From positions 62,001-126,000 of the forward strand of contig CBDCLO010000002.1 of the NCBI GenBank assembly GCA_965218725.1: 64,000 nt of DNA, written 5' to 3'. Positions 26,912 through 35,558 of this stretch are shown in pieces (position 1 is the stretch's first letter; each line of letters opens with the position of its first letter). This stretch comes from WTHC01 sp965218725 (lineage in GTDB: Archaea > Thermoproteota > Nitrososphaeria > Nitrososphaerales > Nitrosopumilaceae). The notes beneath the pieces are model-generated. The model saw nothing but the letters and a program-made list of their open reading frames with translations, was not told the origin of the DNA and ran no database searches. Made by a program: the position numbers and the translations under genes.

Positions 26912-26922
26912 GATATAAATAA
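26912..26922 (+). promoter_or_regulatory. TATA-like box for pstS
   Basis: The sequence gatataaataa is centred 26 bases before the ATG at 26943, the spacing of a leaderless archaeal transcript. Confidence 0.45.
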
Positions 26923-26942
26923 ATTAATAGAAACTATACTAC

Positions 26943-28169
26943 ATGATAAAAATATATGAAGATATAATATGCTTTTTAATTTTAGTTGTGCTATCTGGCT
27001 TGTTTTATTGTGAAATTGAATATGTATATGCTGAAATACGTGGTGATGATAAACTTAAGCAGTTTCAAATAAATGGAGCTGGTGCATCTTTTCCATTCCC
27101 TTTGATAGATCTATGGAGAGTAGAATATGAAAAAATACATCCTAACATACATTTGAATTACCAATCTATTGGAAGTGGTGGTGGTATTAAACAACATATT
27201 GAAAAAATAGTTGATTTTGCTGCTACTGATATACCAATGAAAGAAAATGAAATGAAGTTAACACAACACACACTTCATATACCTGAAACCATAGGTGCAA
27301 TAACTCTAATTTATAATATTCCAGAAATTCCATATAAAGGCTTAAAACTTAGTGGAGCTGAAATTGCAGATATTTATCTAGGAAAAATAACCAAATGGAA
27401 TGATCATAGAATAAAAAAATATAATGAAAGTATAGATCTACCAGATGCTGATATAATTCCAATAAGACGTTCAGATAGCTCTGGCACTACTTATGTTTTT
27501 ACAGATTATTTATCAACTATTGATGATGAGTTTTATAAAAAAATTGGCAAAGGAAAAAGTGTGCCGTGGGGAAATGGCATTGCAGCAATAGGTAATGAGG
27601 GTGTATCAAGCATAGTTCGTAGTACTGGTTATTCAATAGGTTATGTTGAACTTGCATATGCATTTCAAACTAAATTACCATTTGCTTACATACAAAATGC
27701 TGAAAGCACTAAATTTGTAGAACCTACACCAAATTCAATTTTATCTGCAGTAGCATCTGTGGTTGACAGTTTACCTAAACCTAATGAGGACTGGAATAAC
27801 GTAACCATTGTTAATGCGCCAGGAAAAAATTCTTATCCTTTATCAAGTTTCACATACATATTAGTATATGAAAATTTAGCACATGTTGTAAAATCAAAGG
27901 AATATGCATATGCATTAATAAACCTACTTTATTGGATGATTACTGAAGGCCAAAATTATTCTGCATCGTTGTTCTATATTCCGTTACCTGACTCGATAAT
28001 AGAGAAAATAAAGGATGGTTTATCAGTTGTTAAATACAATGAAGATTTTCTATTTAAATATGAAAATAAACATAATCATAATAATGATTATTATACTATA
28101 CCTAGTTGGTTCAAAAAAAATGCAGATTGGTGGATCCGTGGACCTAATCACAGATCAAGAATACATTAA
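26943..28169 (+). CDS. pstS: phosphate ABC transporter, substrate-binding protein (frame-shifted at C-terminus)
   Basis: The 408-residue protein has an N-terminal hydrophobic segment (about 8-30) for export or anchoring. The PstS domain follows, with GAGASFPFPLIDLW near 41, IGSGGGIKQH, and the phosphate-contact segment RRSDSSGTTYVFTDYL. After residue 385 a surface module begins (IPSWFKKNADWWIRG), but the frame then reads 8 unrelated residues and stops at 28169. One base less after 28143 would restore the module through the TAG at 28213-28215. This is either a real frameshift or a sequence error. Confidence 0.92.
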   Translation: MIKIYEDIICFLILVVLSGLFYCEIEYVYAEIRGDDKLKQFQINGAGASFPFPLIDLWRVEYEKIHPNIHLNYQSIGSGGGIKQHIEKIVDFAATDIPMKENEMKLTQHTLHIPETIGAITLIYNIPEIPYKGLKLSGAEIADIYLGKITKWNDHRIKKYNESIDLPDADIIPIRRSDSSGTTYVFTDYLSTIDDEFYKKIGKGKSVPWGNGIAAIGNEGVSSIVRSTGYSIGYVELAYAFQTKLPFAYIQNAESTKFVEPTPNSILSAVASVVDSLPKPNEDWNNVTIVNAPGKNSYPLSSFTYILVYENLAHVVKSKEYAYALINLLYWMITEGQNYSASLFYIPLPDSIIEKIKDGLSVVKYNEDFLFKYENKHNHNNDYYTIPSWFKKNADWWIRGPNHRSRIH

Positions 28170-28215
28170 TAGTATATATTATCTAACTTCAAAAGGGATT
28201 ATTAGATCACAGTAG
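28144..28215 (+). pseudogene. out-of-frame tail of the pstS surface module
   Basis: Read one base off the pstS frame, this stretch encodes LITDQEYINSIYYLTSKGIIRSQ-type sequence, which continues the module begun in pstS with exact spacing against the two copies in the 21.8-23.3 kb protein. A single extra base near 28141-28145 (ggacct) separates the parts. Confidence 0.7.
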
Positions 28216-28286
28216 AATATTTCTAATTGGGTGTATTCTGTTGTAATATGTGCCATGTCTACATAACCAACTATATTGAACTATAG

Positions 28287-28300
28287 TATATTTATAAAAT
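28287..28300 (+). promoter_or_regulatory. TATA-like box before pstC
   Basis: The sequence tatatttataaaat lies 50-64 bases before the GTG of pstC at 28351, which would give a short leader of about 30 bases. It suggests that pstCAB-phoU can be expressed apart from pstS. Confidence 0.35.
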
Positions 28301-28350
28301 ATGGTCGGATCATAGATAAATAATTCTGTGTTGTAGAACCATGAGCGGCA

Positions 28351-29307
28351 GTGAATTACAAGATAAGCTATATCATCTCTGATAGAATATTTAAAGTAAT
28401 ATCTGCAGTCAGTGGAATCTATGTTTTAGCAATAATAGCATCAATAGCTATTATATTATCAATAGAATCATACCCTATATGGAAAGAAGATGGTCTATAC
28501 TTTATAATTAATTATGATTGGAACACAGTTGATGGCCGTGAGTCATTTGGTGCATTGCCGTATATATGCGGTACTATAGTAACAGCCACACTATCAATGA
28601 CATTTGCTATTCCACTAAGCATTGGAATAGCCATGTTTGTTTCTTATGCTCCTAAATATTTGTCTAGCTCATTAAATCTAACTATTGATATACTAGCTAC
28701 AATCCCAAGTGTAGTATATGGTTTATGGGGACTAATAGTTTTTAGAAAATATTTTGTTGAATTGGTGGAAATACCAATAAAAAATCTATTTGGGGATTCT
28801 ATTTGGTTTTTCTCTGGAATACCGTTAGGTCTAGATATTTTCACAGCAAGTATGGTGTTAGCAATAATGATAATTCCCACAATCTCTTCTGTTTCAAGAG
28901 AGATAATAAAATCAGCTCCTTTACAGCAGCGTGAAGCTGCTTTTATGCTTGGTGCTACTAGATGGGAAGTATTTAAACTTGCAATATTCCCTTATTCAAA
29001 AACTGGACTTATTGGTGCATCTATACTAGGATTAGGAAGAGCTGTAGGTGAAACCATGGCAATATCAATGCTAATTGGTAATGCTACTGGAATTTTTGCA
29101 TTCCCACAATCATTATTTAAAGCAGGACAAACAATGTCAAGCATACTCGCAAATGAATTTATTGAAGCGTCTCCATCCTCATTGCATTTATCAGCACTAA
29201 TTGGAATAGGATTGATACTTTTGCTGTTTGCTGTATTCATAAATATAATCTCGCATGTACTAGTAACTAAAATGATGAAGACGAAAGAAGGGTTGATCAA
29301 TACTTGA
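28351..29307 (+). CDS. pstC: phosphate ABC transporter permease PstC
   Basis: This 318-residue membrane protein has six predicted helices, the PstC N-terminal pattern with the FGALPYICGTIVTA segment, and the EAA-type loop containing QQREAAFMLGATRWEV. The start is GTG at 28351; an ATG ten bases upstream is out of frame. The stop overlaps the TTG start of pstA (TTGA). It forms the inner-membrane channel with PstA. Confidence 0.94.
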   Translation: MNYKISYIISDRIFKVISAVSGIYVLAIIASIAIILSIESYPIWKEDGLYFIINYDWNTVDGRESFGALPYICGTIVTATLSMTFAIPLSIGIAMFVSYAPKYLSSSLNLTIDILATIPSVVYGLWGLIVFRKYFVELVEIPIKNLFGDSIWFFSGIPLGLDIFTASMVLAIMIIPTISSVSREIIKSAPLQQREAAFMLGATRWEVFKLAIFPYSKTGLIGASILGLGRAVGETMAISMLIGNATGIFAFPQSLFKAGQTMSSILANEFIEASPSSLHLSALIGIGLILLLFAVFINIISHVLVTKMMKTKEGLINT

Positions 29308-30191
29308 TAATAGACGAAAACCTAGTCAGACGAAATGTTAAAAAAAGACTGCTCATTAATAAATTAGTACATATCATTGTATTTTGCTGTGTTATTTCTG
29401 CAATAATTCCATTGGGAAGTATATTGTTAGAAGTATTTAAAAATGGGGCATCTGCGCTATCTACAGAATTCATAATTTCAGTTCCTGGATCAATTGGATC
29501 TGGTAAAGGTGGAATAGGCCCAGCTATTCAAGGTACACTATTAACAGTTGGGTTCTCTAGTTTATTAGGAATACCTATTGGATTGTTATCAGGAATTTTT
29601 CTCTCCGAATTTGGTAATAATAATCTAGCTAAAACACTAAGATTTTTTAACGATGTTTTTATGGAAATCCCTTCTATAATATTAGGGATATTTTCTTTCT
29701 TAGCCATAGTTTTATTATTTGGGAACTTCACAATACTGGCTGGCTCATTTGCTCTATCATTGATCATGTTTCCAATAATTGCTAGAACTACAGAAGAATC
29801 ATTAAAAATGGTACCGCTTGCTTATAGAGAAGCTGGTTTAGCACTGGGATTAAAAAAGTGGATAATTATAACACAAGTTATAGTGATAGCTGCAAAAAAA
29901 GGAATTATAAATGGAATTTTGTTATCTGTTGCTAGAATAAGCGGTGAAACAGCACCGTTGATAATGACCATACTTGGAAGTAATCAATTTTTTAATGGGA
30001 TATCTTCGCCTGTAGACTCTCTTACTCTTAGAATTTGGCGTCTTTCACTGTTGCCTTATGATAATGCTCAGATGCATGGTTGGGGTGCTGCTTTAGTTTT
30101 GATAATAATTATATTGATAATTAGCTTAGTAATCAAATATATATTCGAAAATAATATTATCAAAACACTGAAAAACCTATCAGTGAATTAA
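29304..30191 (+). CDS. pstA: phosphate ABC transporter permease PstA
   Basis: The 295-residue membrane protein has the PstA segment IGSGKGGIGPAIQGTLL and the coupling loop YREAGLALGLKKW. The TTG start lies inside a 4-base TTGA overlap with pstC, and pstB starts immediately after its stop. It pairs with PstC to carry phosphate bound by PstS. Confidence 0.94.
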   Translation: MIIDENLVRRNVKKRLLINKLVHIIVFCCVISAIIPLGSILLEVFKNGASALSTEFIISVPGSIGSGKGGIGPAIQGTLLTVGFSSLLGIPIGLLSGIFLSEFGNNNLAKTLRFFNDVFMEIPSIILGIFSFLAIVLLFGNFTILAGSFALSLIMFPIIARTTEESLKMVPLAYREAGLALGLKKWIIITQVIVIAAKKGIINGILLSVARISGETAPLIMTILGSNQFFNGISSPVDSLTLRIWRLSLLPYDNAQMHGWGAALVLIIIILIISLVIKYIFENNIIKTLKNLSVN

Positions 30192-30983
30192 ATGGAGTTT
30201 GATAAACATGAAACGATAAATGAAGAAGAATACAAATTAATAGCTAGAAATATAACAGTTTCTTATAAAAATGTAAAATCAGTTAGAAATGTAACAATGA
30301 AATTTAAAGAAAAGACAGTAACAGCTATTATTGGGCCTTCTGGATGTGGAAAAACAAGCTTTCTTAGATGTTTGAACAGAATGCATGATATGACAGATAA
30401 TGTAAAAGTTGATGGTGAAGTAATTATGAATGGTATAAATCTATATACAAATAGTATTGATCCGATTTACCACCGTAGAAAAATAGGAATGGTTTTTCAA
30501 AAACCTAACCCATTCCCTACTATGTCAATATATGATAATGTTGTAGCTGGTCTTAGATTAAATGGTATTAAAGATAAGAAAACTCTTAATGATGTAGTAG
30601 AAAATTCATTAAGATTAGCTTATTTATGGGATGAAGTTAAATACGATTTAAAAAAACCAGCAATTGAATTATCTGGTGGTCAACAACAGCGTGTTTGTAT
30701 AGCACGTGCATTAGCAGTACAACCAGAAATACTTCTAATGGATGAACCATCATCTGCACTAGATCCAATTTCTACACAAAAAATAGAAGAAACAATAACA
30801 GAATTAAAGAAAAAACTTACCATAATTATAATAACACATAATATGCAACAAGCGATAAGAATATCTGATTATTCAGCATTCATGTATCTTGGAAAATTAG
30901 TAGAATTCGAAAAAACTAAGATATTATTTACTGATCCAAAGAATGAATTAACTACAAAATATGTAAAAGGATATTTTGGATAA
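30192..30983 (+). CDS. pstB: phosphate ABC transporter ATP-binding protein PstB
   Basis: The 263-residue ATPase has Walker A GPSGCGKT at 48-55, the PstB-specific VFQKPNPFP Q-loop, the signature ELSGGQQQRVCIARAL and Walker B LLMDEPSSALD. It starts on the base after the pstA stop. It powers phosphate import and interacts with PhoU, encoded next. Confidence 0.96.
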   Translation: MEFDKHETINEEEYKLIARNITVSYKNVKSVRNVTMKFKEKTVTAIIGPSGCGKTSFLRCLNRMHDMTDNVKVDGEVIMNGINLYTNSIDPIYHRRKIGMVFQKPNPFPTMSIYDNVVAGLRLNGIKDKKTLNDVVENSLRLAYLWDEVKYDLKKPAIELSGGQQQRVCIARALAVQPEILLMDEPSSALDPISTQKIEETITELKKKLTIIIITHNMQQAIRISDYSAFMYLGKLVEFEKTKILFTDPKNELTTKYVKGYFG

Positions 30984-30984
30984 A

Positions 30985-31632
30985 ATGACACGATTGATAG
31001 ATCCATCATTAAAATTACTTTCTTTATCAATGTCACATATGGGTGATATGTCTATTAATTGTATTTCATTGGCTATTGATTCATATCTTGAAAATAAAAA
31101 TTCCATGAAGCAAGTACGTGATCTATCTTATAATATAAAAGAAAAATATTTTGAAGTGGAGGATTTAACGTTTGATATATTGTTGAAATACCAACCTGTA
31201 GCAGATGATTTTAGGTTGATTCGTTCTTCAACAGAAATTTCTTATGCATTTTCTAGATTTGGTAGATATGCGTATGATATAGCTCTAGTTCGTGAACTTT
31301 TTGGGGATATATCTGAATGCAAAAATATAAAACTACATAAAATTTCTGAAAAAGTAAAATGTATGATAAAAGACGCCATATTATCATTTTCTAAACTTGA
31401 TATCAGAAAAGCAGTAATAATACAAGAAGATGAAGAATTTATTGATAGAATATACAAAGAGAGACTACCACTACTCATAAACTCAAATAATACTAAATGT
31501 GCATTAGTAGAGGCATTAATATTGAGATATCTAGAACGGATTGGTGATCATGCGGTTTTTATGAGTGACGCTGTAAACTATATAGTTACTGGAAAACATA
31601 GGCCAAACAAGTATAAATTTCATAATCAATAA
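30985..31632 (+). CDS. phoU: phosphate-uptake regulator PhoU
   Basis: The 215-residue protein is built of two three-helix PhoU repeats, with metal-contact type segments ISYAFSRFGRYAYD in the first half and RYLERIGDHAVFM near the end of the second. The ATG at 30985, two bases after the pstB stop, is preferred; a TTG at 30976 overlaps pstB and would add three residues. It tunes the Pst transporter. Confidence 0.92.
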   Translation: MTRLIDPSLKLLSLSMSHMGDMSINCISLAIDSYLENKNSMKQVRDLSYNIKEKYFEVEDLTFDILLKYQPVADDFRLIRSSTEISYAFSRFGRYAYDIALVRELFGDISECKNIKLHKISEKVKCMIKDAILSFSKLDIRKAVIIQEDEEFIDRIYKERLPLLINSNNTKCALVEALILRYLERIGDHAVFMSDAVNYIVTGKHRPNKYKFHNQ

Positions 31633-31736
31633 AATATTGATAACCTTATATAAAAAAGACATGATGTTTACGTATTGCTGTATTCTATTTTTTGCTAGAT
31701 AGAAAAATATTACTATGGTCAAAAATATCTAAACTT

Positions 31737-33014
31737 ATGTTAGTAAATTCAAAACGTCTTTTTAATATGTCAAAAAAAATAATTCCACATGGAGTTAATA
31801 GTCCAGTAAGATATTTTGAACCGCACCCAATTTTTTTCAAAAAATCCAATGGTAGCTCAGTTTGGGATGAAGATGGAAATAAATATATTGATTTTTGTAA
31901 CGGTTATGGTACATTATTATTAGGACATAGACGCAAAGAAATAATCTCGTCAGTAACAAACCAACTAAGAAAAGGAACACTATTTTGTGCTCCAACTGAT
32001 ATTGAAATAAAGTTGACCAAATTAATAATAAATAATTTTCCTTCAATAGATAAGGTACGATTAGTGAATACAGGTACCGAGGCAACAATGTCAGCAATAA
32101 GACTAGTACGTGGATACACAACCAAGAAAAAAATAATTAAATTTGAAGGTTGTTACCATGGTTCATATGACTCAGTTCTTATAAAATCAGGTTCAAGTCA
32201 TGCAAATAAATCTCAGTCTTATTATGGATCAAATGAATTCACAAATAGTACTATTGTAGTACAGTATAACGATATATGCAAATTAGAAGAAGTAATAGAA
32301 AAAAATAGTAATGATATAGCTGGTGTAATAATAGAACCAATACTTGCAAATATGGGTGTTATATTGCCAAAAAAAAATTTTCTTTCAGAAATTAGAAATA
32401 TTACAAGAGATTATGATATACCATTAATATTTGATGAGATTGTAACTGGATTTAGAATATCTCCAGGTGGTGCTCAGCAAATTTTTGGTATTGTACCTGA
32501 TATTACATTATTAGGAAAAATACTAGGTCATGGATTTCCGATAGGTGCAATATGTGGGAAAAATGAAATAATGGATCAACTTGCTCCATTAGGAAAAGTT
32601 TATCAAGCAAGTACATTTGCAGGTAATCCAGTTTCTACAATCGCAGCAATTAATTCTATAAAAACTATAAACAAACTCAAAGATAAAGTCTATCCCAGAT
32701 TAGAAAAGTTATGTAGATCACTAGTACATTCAATAAATGATATTGCCAATGATATGAAAATACCACATGAAATTAATTCTATTAGCTCCATGTATCAAAT
32801 TTTTTTTACTAATGAAGCTGTAACAAATTACGTAACTTCCAAAAAGTCAGATACAAAGAAATTTCATAAGTTATTTACGCTACTTTTAAAAAATGGTATT
32901 TTTATATCGCCATCACAATTTGAAACAGTTTTCTTATCGTATGCACATACAAAAAATAATATTAGTAAGACTATTGACTCATATTATGACGCATTAAAAC
33001 ATATAAAAAATTGA
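31737..33014 (+). CDS. hemL: glutamate-1-semialdehyde 2,1-aminomutase
   Basis: This PLP enzyme makes 5-aminolevulinate from glutamate-1-semialdehyde, the step after HemA. The N-terminal HGVNSPVRYF, the VRLVNTGTEATMSAIRLVRGYT segment and the PLP-lysine region LLGKILGHGFPIGA are diagnostic. With the ATG at 31737 it has 425 residues, the normal size; a TTG at 31692 would add 15 residues. Its stop overlaps the TTG of hemC (TTGA). The partner genes hemA and hemB lie 11-14 kb away on the other strand. Confidence 0.95.
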   Translation: MLVNSKRLFNMSKKIIPHGVNSPVRYFEPHPIFFKKSNGSSVWDEDGNKYIDFCNGYGTLLLGHRRKEIISSVTNQLRKGTLFCAPTDIEIKLTKLIINNFPSIDKVRLVNTGTEATMSAIRLVRGYTTKKKIIKFEGCYHGSYDSVLIKSGSSHANKSQSYYGSNEFTNSTIVVQYNDICKLEEVIEKNSNDIAGVIIEPILANMGVILPKKNFLSEIRNITRDYDIPLIFDEIVTGFRISPGGAQQIFGIVPDITLLGKILGHGFPIGAICGKNEIMDQLAPLGKVYQASTFAGNPVSTIAAINSIKTINKLKDKVYPRLEKLCRSLVHSINDIANDMKIPHEINSISSMYQIFFTNEAVTNYVTSKKSDTKKFHKLFTLLLKNGIFISPSQFETVFLSYAHTKNNISKTIDSYYDALKHIKN

Positions 33015-33943
33015 AATATATTATAGGAACTAGAGGCAGTAGACTTTCATTAGCACAAACCAATACAGTTATCTCACAATTAAAAAAAATTAATAATGCT
33101 TGTGATTATGAAGTTAAAATAATAAAAACAAGAGGCGATGTTGACCATAAACCAATTTTTATGTTAGATCAAAAAGGAGTTTTTGAAAAAGAAATAGATA
33201 AAGCTGTGCTAAATAATGAAGTAGATTTTGCCATACATAGTTTAAAGGATATACCAACAAGTTTAACATCAGAATTAGTTATAAGCTCTATACCAAAAAG
33301 AGAATCAATAAATGATGTATTCATATCTCATGATTGTTGTAAGTTAAATAATGTTAAAAAAAATGCAATTATTGGTACTAGCAGTCTTAGACGTGCCATA
33401 CAAATAAAACGATTAAGATCTGATATTATTGTAAAACCACTTAGAGGAAATATAGAATTACGAATTGAAAAATTAAATCAAAAAAGTTATGATGGAATAG
33501 TAATTGCTGAAGCTGGATTAATACGTACCAGTTCTAAAACGCGATTTTTAAAACTTTCATTATCTTACTTTCCACCATCACCTGGCCAAGGTGCACTAGG
33601 TATAGTATGTAGAAAAGACAACAAAAATGTAATTTATAACTTAAAAAAAATTGAATATTCTGACTCAAGATTAGAAATTGAAGCTGAAAGAGCACTTTCA
33701 GTTTTAATTGAATCTGGTTGTAAATTTCCTGTAGGATCTTATGCAAAAGTAAATAAACAAAATTTAAAACTTGTTGCTGTAGCATATTCCATAGATGGAA
33801 CACAGATAATAAAAGCAGAAAAAACAATGAAAAAAAATAACATAGCAGATGTTAGTAAATTTGTGTATGAAGATCTTTGTAGACAAGGTATTAAAAAATT
33901 TGTATATGATTGGAGAGAAAAACTAGAAAAGTGGAATACATGA
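33011..33943 (+). CDS. hemC: porphobilinogen deaminase (hydroxymethylbilane synthase)
   Basis: The 310-residue protein starts IIGTRGSRLSLAQT and has the segments FAIHSLKDIPT and LRRAIQIKRLR. The cysteine that holds the dipyrromethane cofactor is in ESGCKFPVGSYA. It joins four porphobilinogens into hydroxymethylbilane. The TTG start overlaps the hemL stop by four bases and the stop overlaps the next ATG by four (ATGA), so hemL-hemC-SUMT are translationally coupled. Confidence 0.96.
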   Translation: MKYIIGTRGSRLSLAQTNTVISQLKKINNACDYEVKIIKTRGDVDHKPIFMLDQKGVFEKEIDKAVLNNEVDFAIHSLKDIPTSLTSELVISSIPKRESINDVFISHDCCKLNNVKKNAIIGTSSLRRAIQIKRLRSDIIVKPLRGNIELRIEKLNQKSYDGIVIAEAGLIRTSSKTRFLKLSLSYFPPSPGQGALGIVCRKDNKNVIYNLKKIEYSDSRLEIEAERALSVLIESGCKFPVGSYAKVNKQNLKLVAVAYSIDGTQIIKAEKTMKKNNIADVSKFVYEDLCRQGIKKFVYDWREKLEKWNT

Positions 33944-34692
33944 ATGGAACAGTATACTTGGTTGGTGCTGGTCCTGGAGATCCTAAATTAATTACACTAA
34001 GAGGATTTGAACTTATTAAAATTGCTGATATAGTTTTATACGATAGGCTAGTTAGTAAAGAAATTATTTCAATGATCCCTAGAAAAATAAAGAAAATATA
34101 TGTTGGAAGAAAAGCTGGTGATTGTGACGTACAAAACTCTACAAATAAACTAATGCTGAAATATGCTAAAACAAAAAAGAATATAATTAGATTGAAGGGT
34201 GGTGATCCAATGATTTTTGGACGTGGTGGTGAAGAAGCTGAATATTTAAAAGAACATATGATACGATTTGAAATTGTTCCAGGGATCACTTCTGGAATAG
34301 GTTCGGCAATTTATTCTGGCATTCCGTTGACACATAGAAAAATTTCATCATCCATTGCATTTGTAACTGGAAATGAAAACCCATCAAAAAAATGTAAACA
34401 TGTAAAATGGAAAAAACTAGTTAATTCTGTTGATACTATAGTAATATTAATGGGAACATCTAAAATAAATATGATATGCAGAAAGCTTACCCACTATGGA
34501 ATGAATAGGGATACTCCAGTTGCAGTAATTCAAAATGGAACAATGAAAAACCATAAAACAACCATTAGTACAGTATCAAGCATACAAAAACTGAAGTGGC
34601 ATAAAAAAGTCATATCACCATCAATAATAATAATAGGAGATGTAGTAAATTTTACTAAAACACTATCATGGAGAAATAATATTATTGATTAA
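33940..34692 (+). CDS. uroporphyrinogen-III C-methyltransferase (SUMT)
   Basis: The 250-residue protein is the single-domain SUMT that methylates uroporphyrinogen III twice to precorrin-2. It shows VGAGPGDPKLITLRG at the start and RLKGGDPMIFGRGGEEAEYL near residue 85. The ATG at 33940 overlaps the hemC stop. Its product feeds the siroheme, cobalamin or alternative haem routes. A precorrin-2 dehydrogenase gene is present at 46.2-46.9 kb. Confidence 0.94.
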   Translation: MNGTVYLVGAGPGDPKLITLRGFELIKIADIVLYDRLVSKEIISMIPRKIKKIYVGRKAGDCDVQNSTNKLMLKYAKTKKNIIRLKGGDPMIFGRGGEEAEYLKEHMIRFEIVPGITSGIGSAIYSGIPLTHRKISSSIAFVTGNENPSKKCKHVKWKKLVNSVDTIVILMGTSKINMICRKLTHYGMNRDTPVAVIQNGTMKNHKTTISTVSSIQKLKWHKKVISPSIIIIGDVVNFTKTLSWRNNIID

Positions 34693-35473
34693 CAGCAAAA
34701 CAATTGCAATAACACGTCATAAAGATGATTCAAGAGAATTCATTAAATTAGTGGTAGGAGAATCAGCTATTCCACTATGTTTACCTACAATAAAATTGAT
34801 AAAAAAGCAGAATATTGTAAAATTATTTCTTAATGATATTGATATGTTTGAGCCTGATTTTTCAATTTTTATGAGTGCAAAAGCAGTAAAATTATTGTTT
34901 GATGATGCAAAAATAAATTTAAAATATGAAAAACTCCAGCTTGCTGTTTCCAATACCATTGTGGTTGCAATAGGTCCAAAAACAAAGACCGCCCTAAAAA
35001 ATGAAGGTATTTCAGTATCTTATTTACCTAAAAGATATTCTTCTGTAGGGCTAGGAGAGATTCTCACAAAACTTGATGCAGTTGGAAAAAAAGTTATTAT
35101 ACCACGTAGTAGTGCCGCAACTCCATTTTTATCAGATCTACTTGAAAAAATAGGATTAAAAGTTAAAGAAAATTATATTTATGACACTTGTACTTGCCAT
35201 AATACTTCTGTGTGGGATAAATTTTTTAAACTATTTTTAAACAGTAATGTAGATGGAATAATTTTTACTAGTTCATTATCAGTGAAATCATTTTTTGAAA
35301 TAATGTTGAAATATTGTGATAAAAAAACTATATTTTCAAATTTACAAAACATTAAAATTGTTTCTATAGGTCCATTCACATCATACGAATTAGCAAAGTT
35401 TAATGTAAAAAATACAGTTTCTAGTATTTATACAGTTTTAGATGCGTTTAAAACCATAAAAAAAATGTTCTAA
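34685..35473 (+). CDS. hemD: uroporphyrinogen-III synthase
   Basis: The 262-residue protein is recognised mainly by position between SUMT and suf genes and by the weakly conserved HemD features: ITRHKDDSREF at the start, FMSAKAVKLLF, VVAIGPKTKTALKNEG and IFTSSLSVKSFFE. It closes hydroxymethylbilane with inversion of ring D. The start is TTG, overlapping the upstream gene by eight bases. HemD is poorly conserved, but the fit is good. Confidence 0.88.
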   Translation: MINSKTIAITRHKDDSREFIKLVVGESAIPLCLPTIKLIKKQNIVKLFLNDIDMFEPDFSIFMSAKAVKLLFDDAKINLKYEKLQLAVSNTIVVAIGPKTKTALKNEGISVSYLPKRYSSVGLGEILTKLDAVGKKVIIPRSSAATPFLSDLLEKIGLKVKENYIYDTCTCHNTSVWDKFFKLFLNSNVDGIIFTSSLSVKSFFEIMLKYCDKKTIFSNLQNIKIVSIGPFTSYELAKFNVKNTVSSIYTVLDAFKTIKKMF

Positions 35474-35530
35474 TTATATTTTATTAGCTTGACCTACTTC
35501 TATTTACACGTAGTAATATATGTAAAATCT

Positions 35531-35540
35531 ATTTATATGC
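35531..35540 (+). promoter_or_regulatory. TATA-like box for the suf genes
   Basis: The sequence atttatatgc is centred about 23 bases before the ATG of sufB at 35559, giving a leaderless or nearly leaderless transcript. Confidence 0.4.
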
Positions 35541-35558
35541 AAAATTATTACTAGTTGT

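Noticed and set aside
28341..28380. ATG at 28341 as the pstC start
   Set aside because: It is out of frame with the PstC protein and runs into a stop after about 13 codons; the in-frame GTG at 28351 fits.
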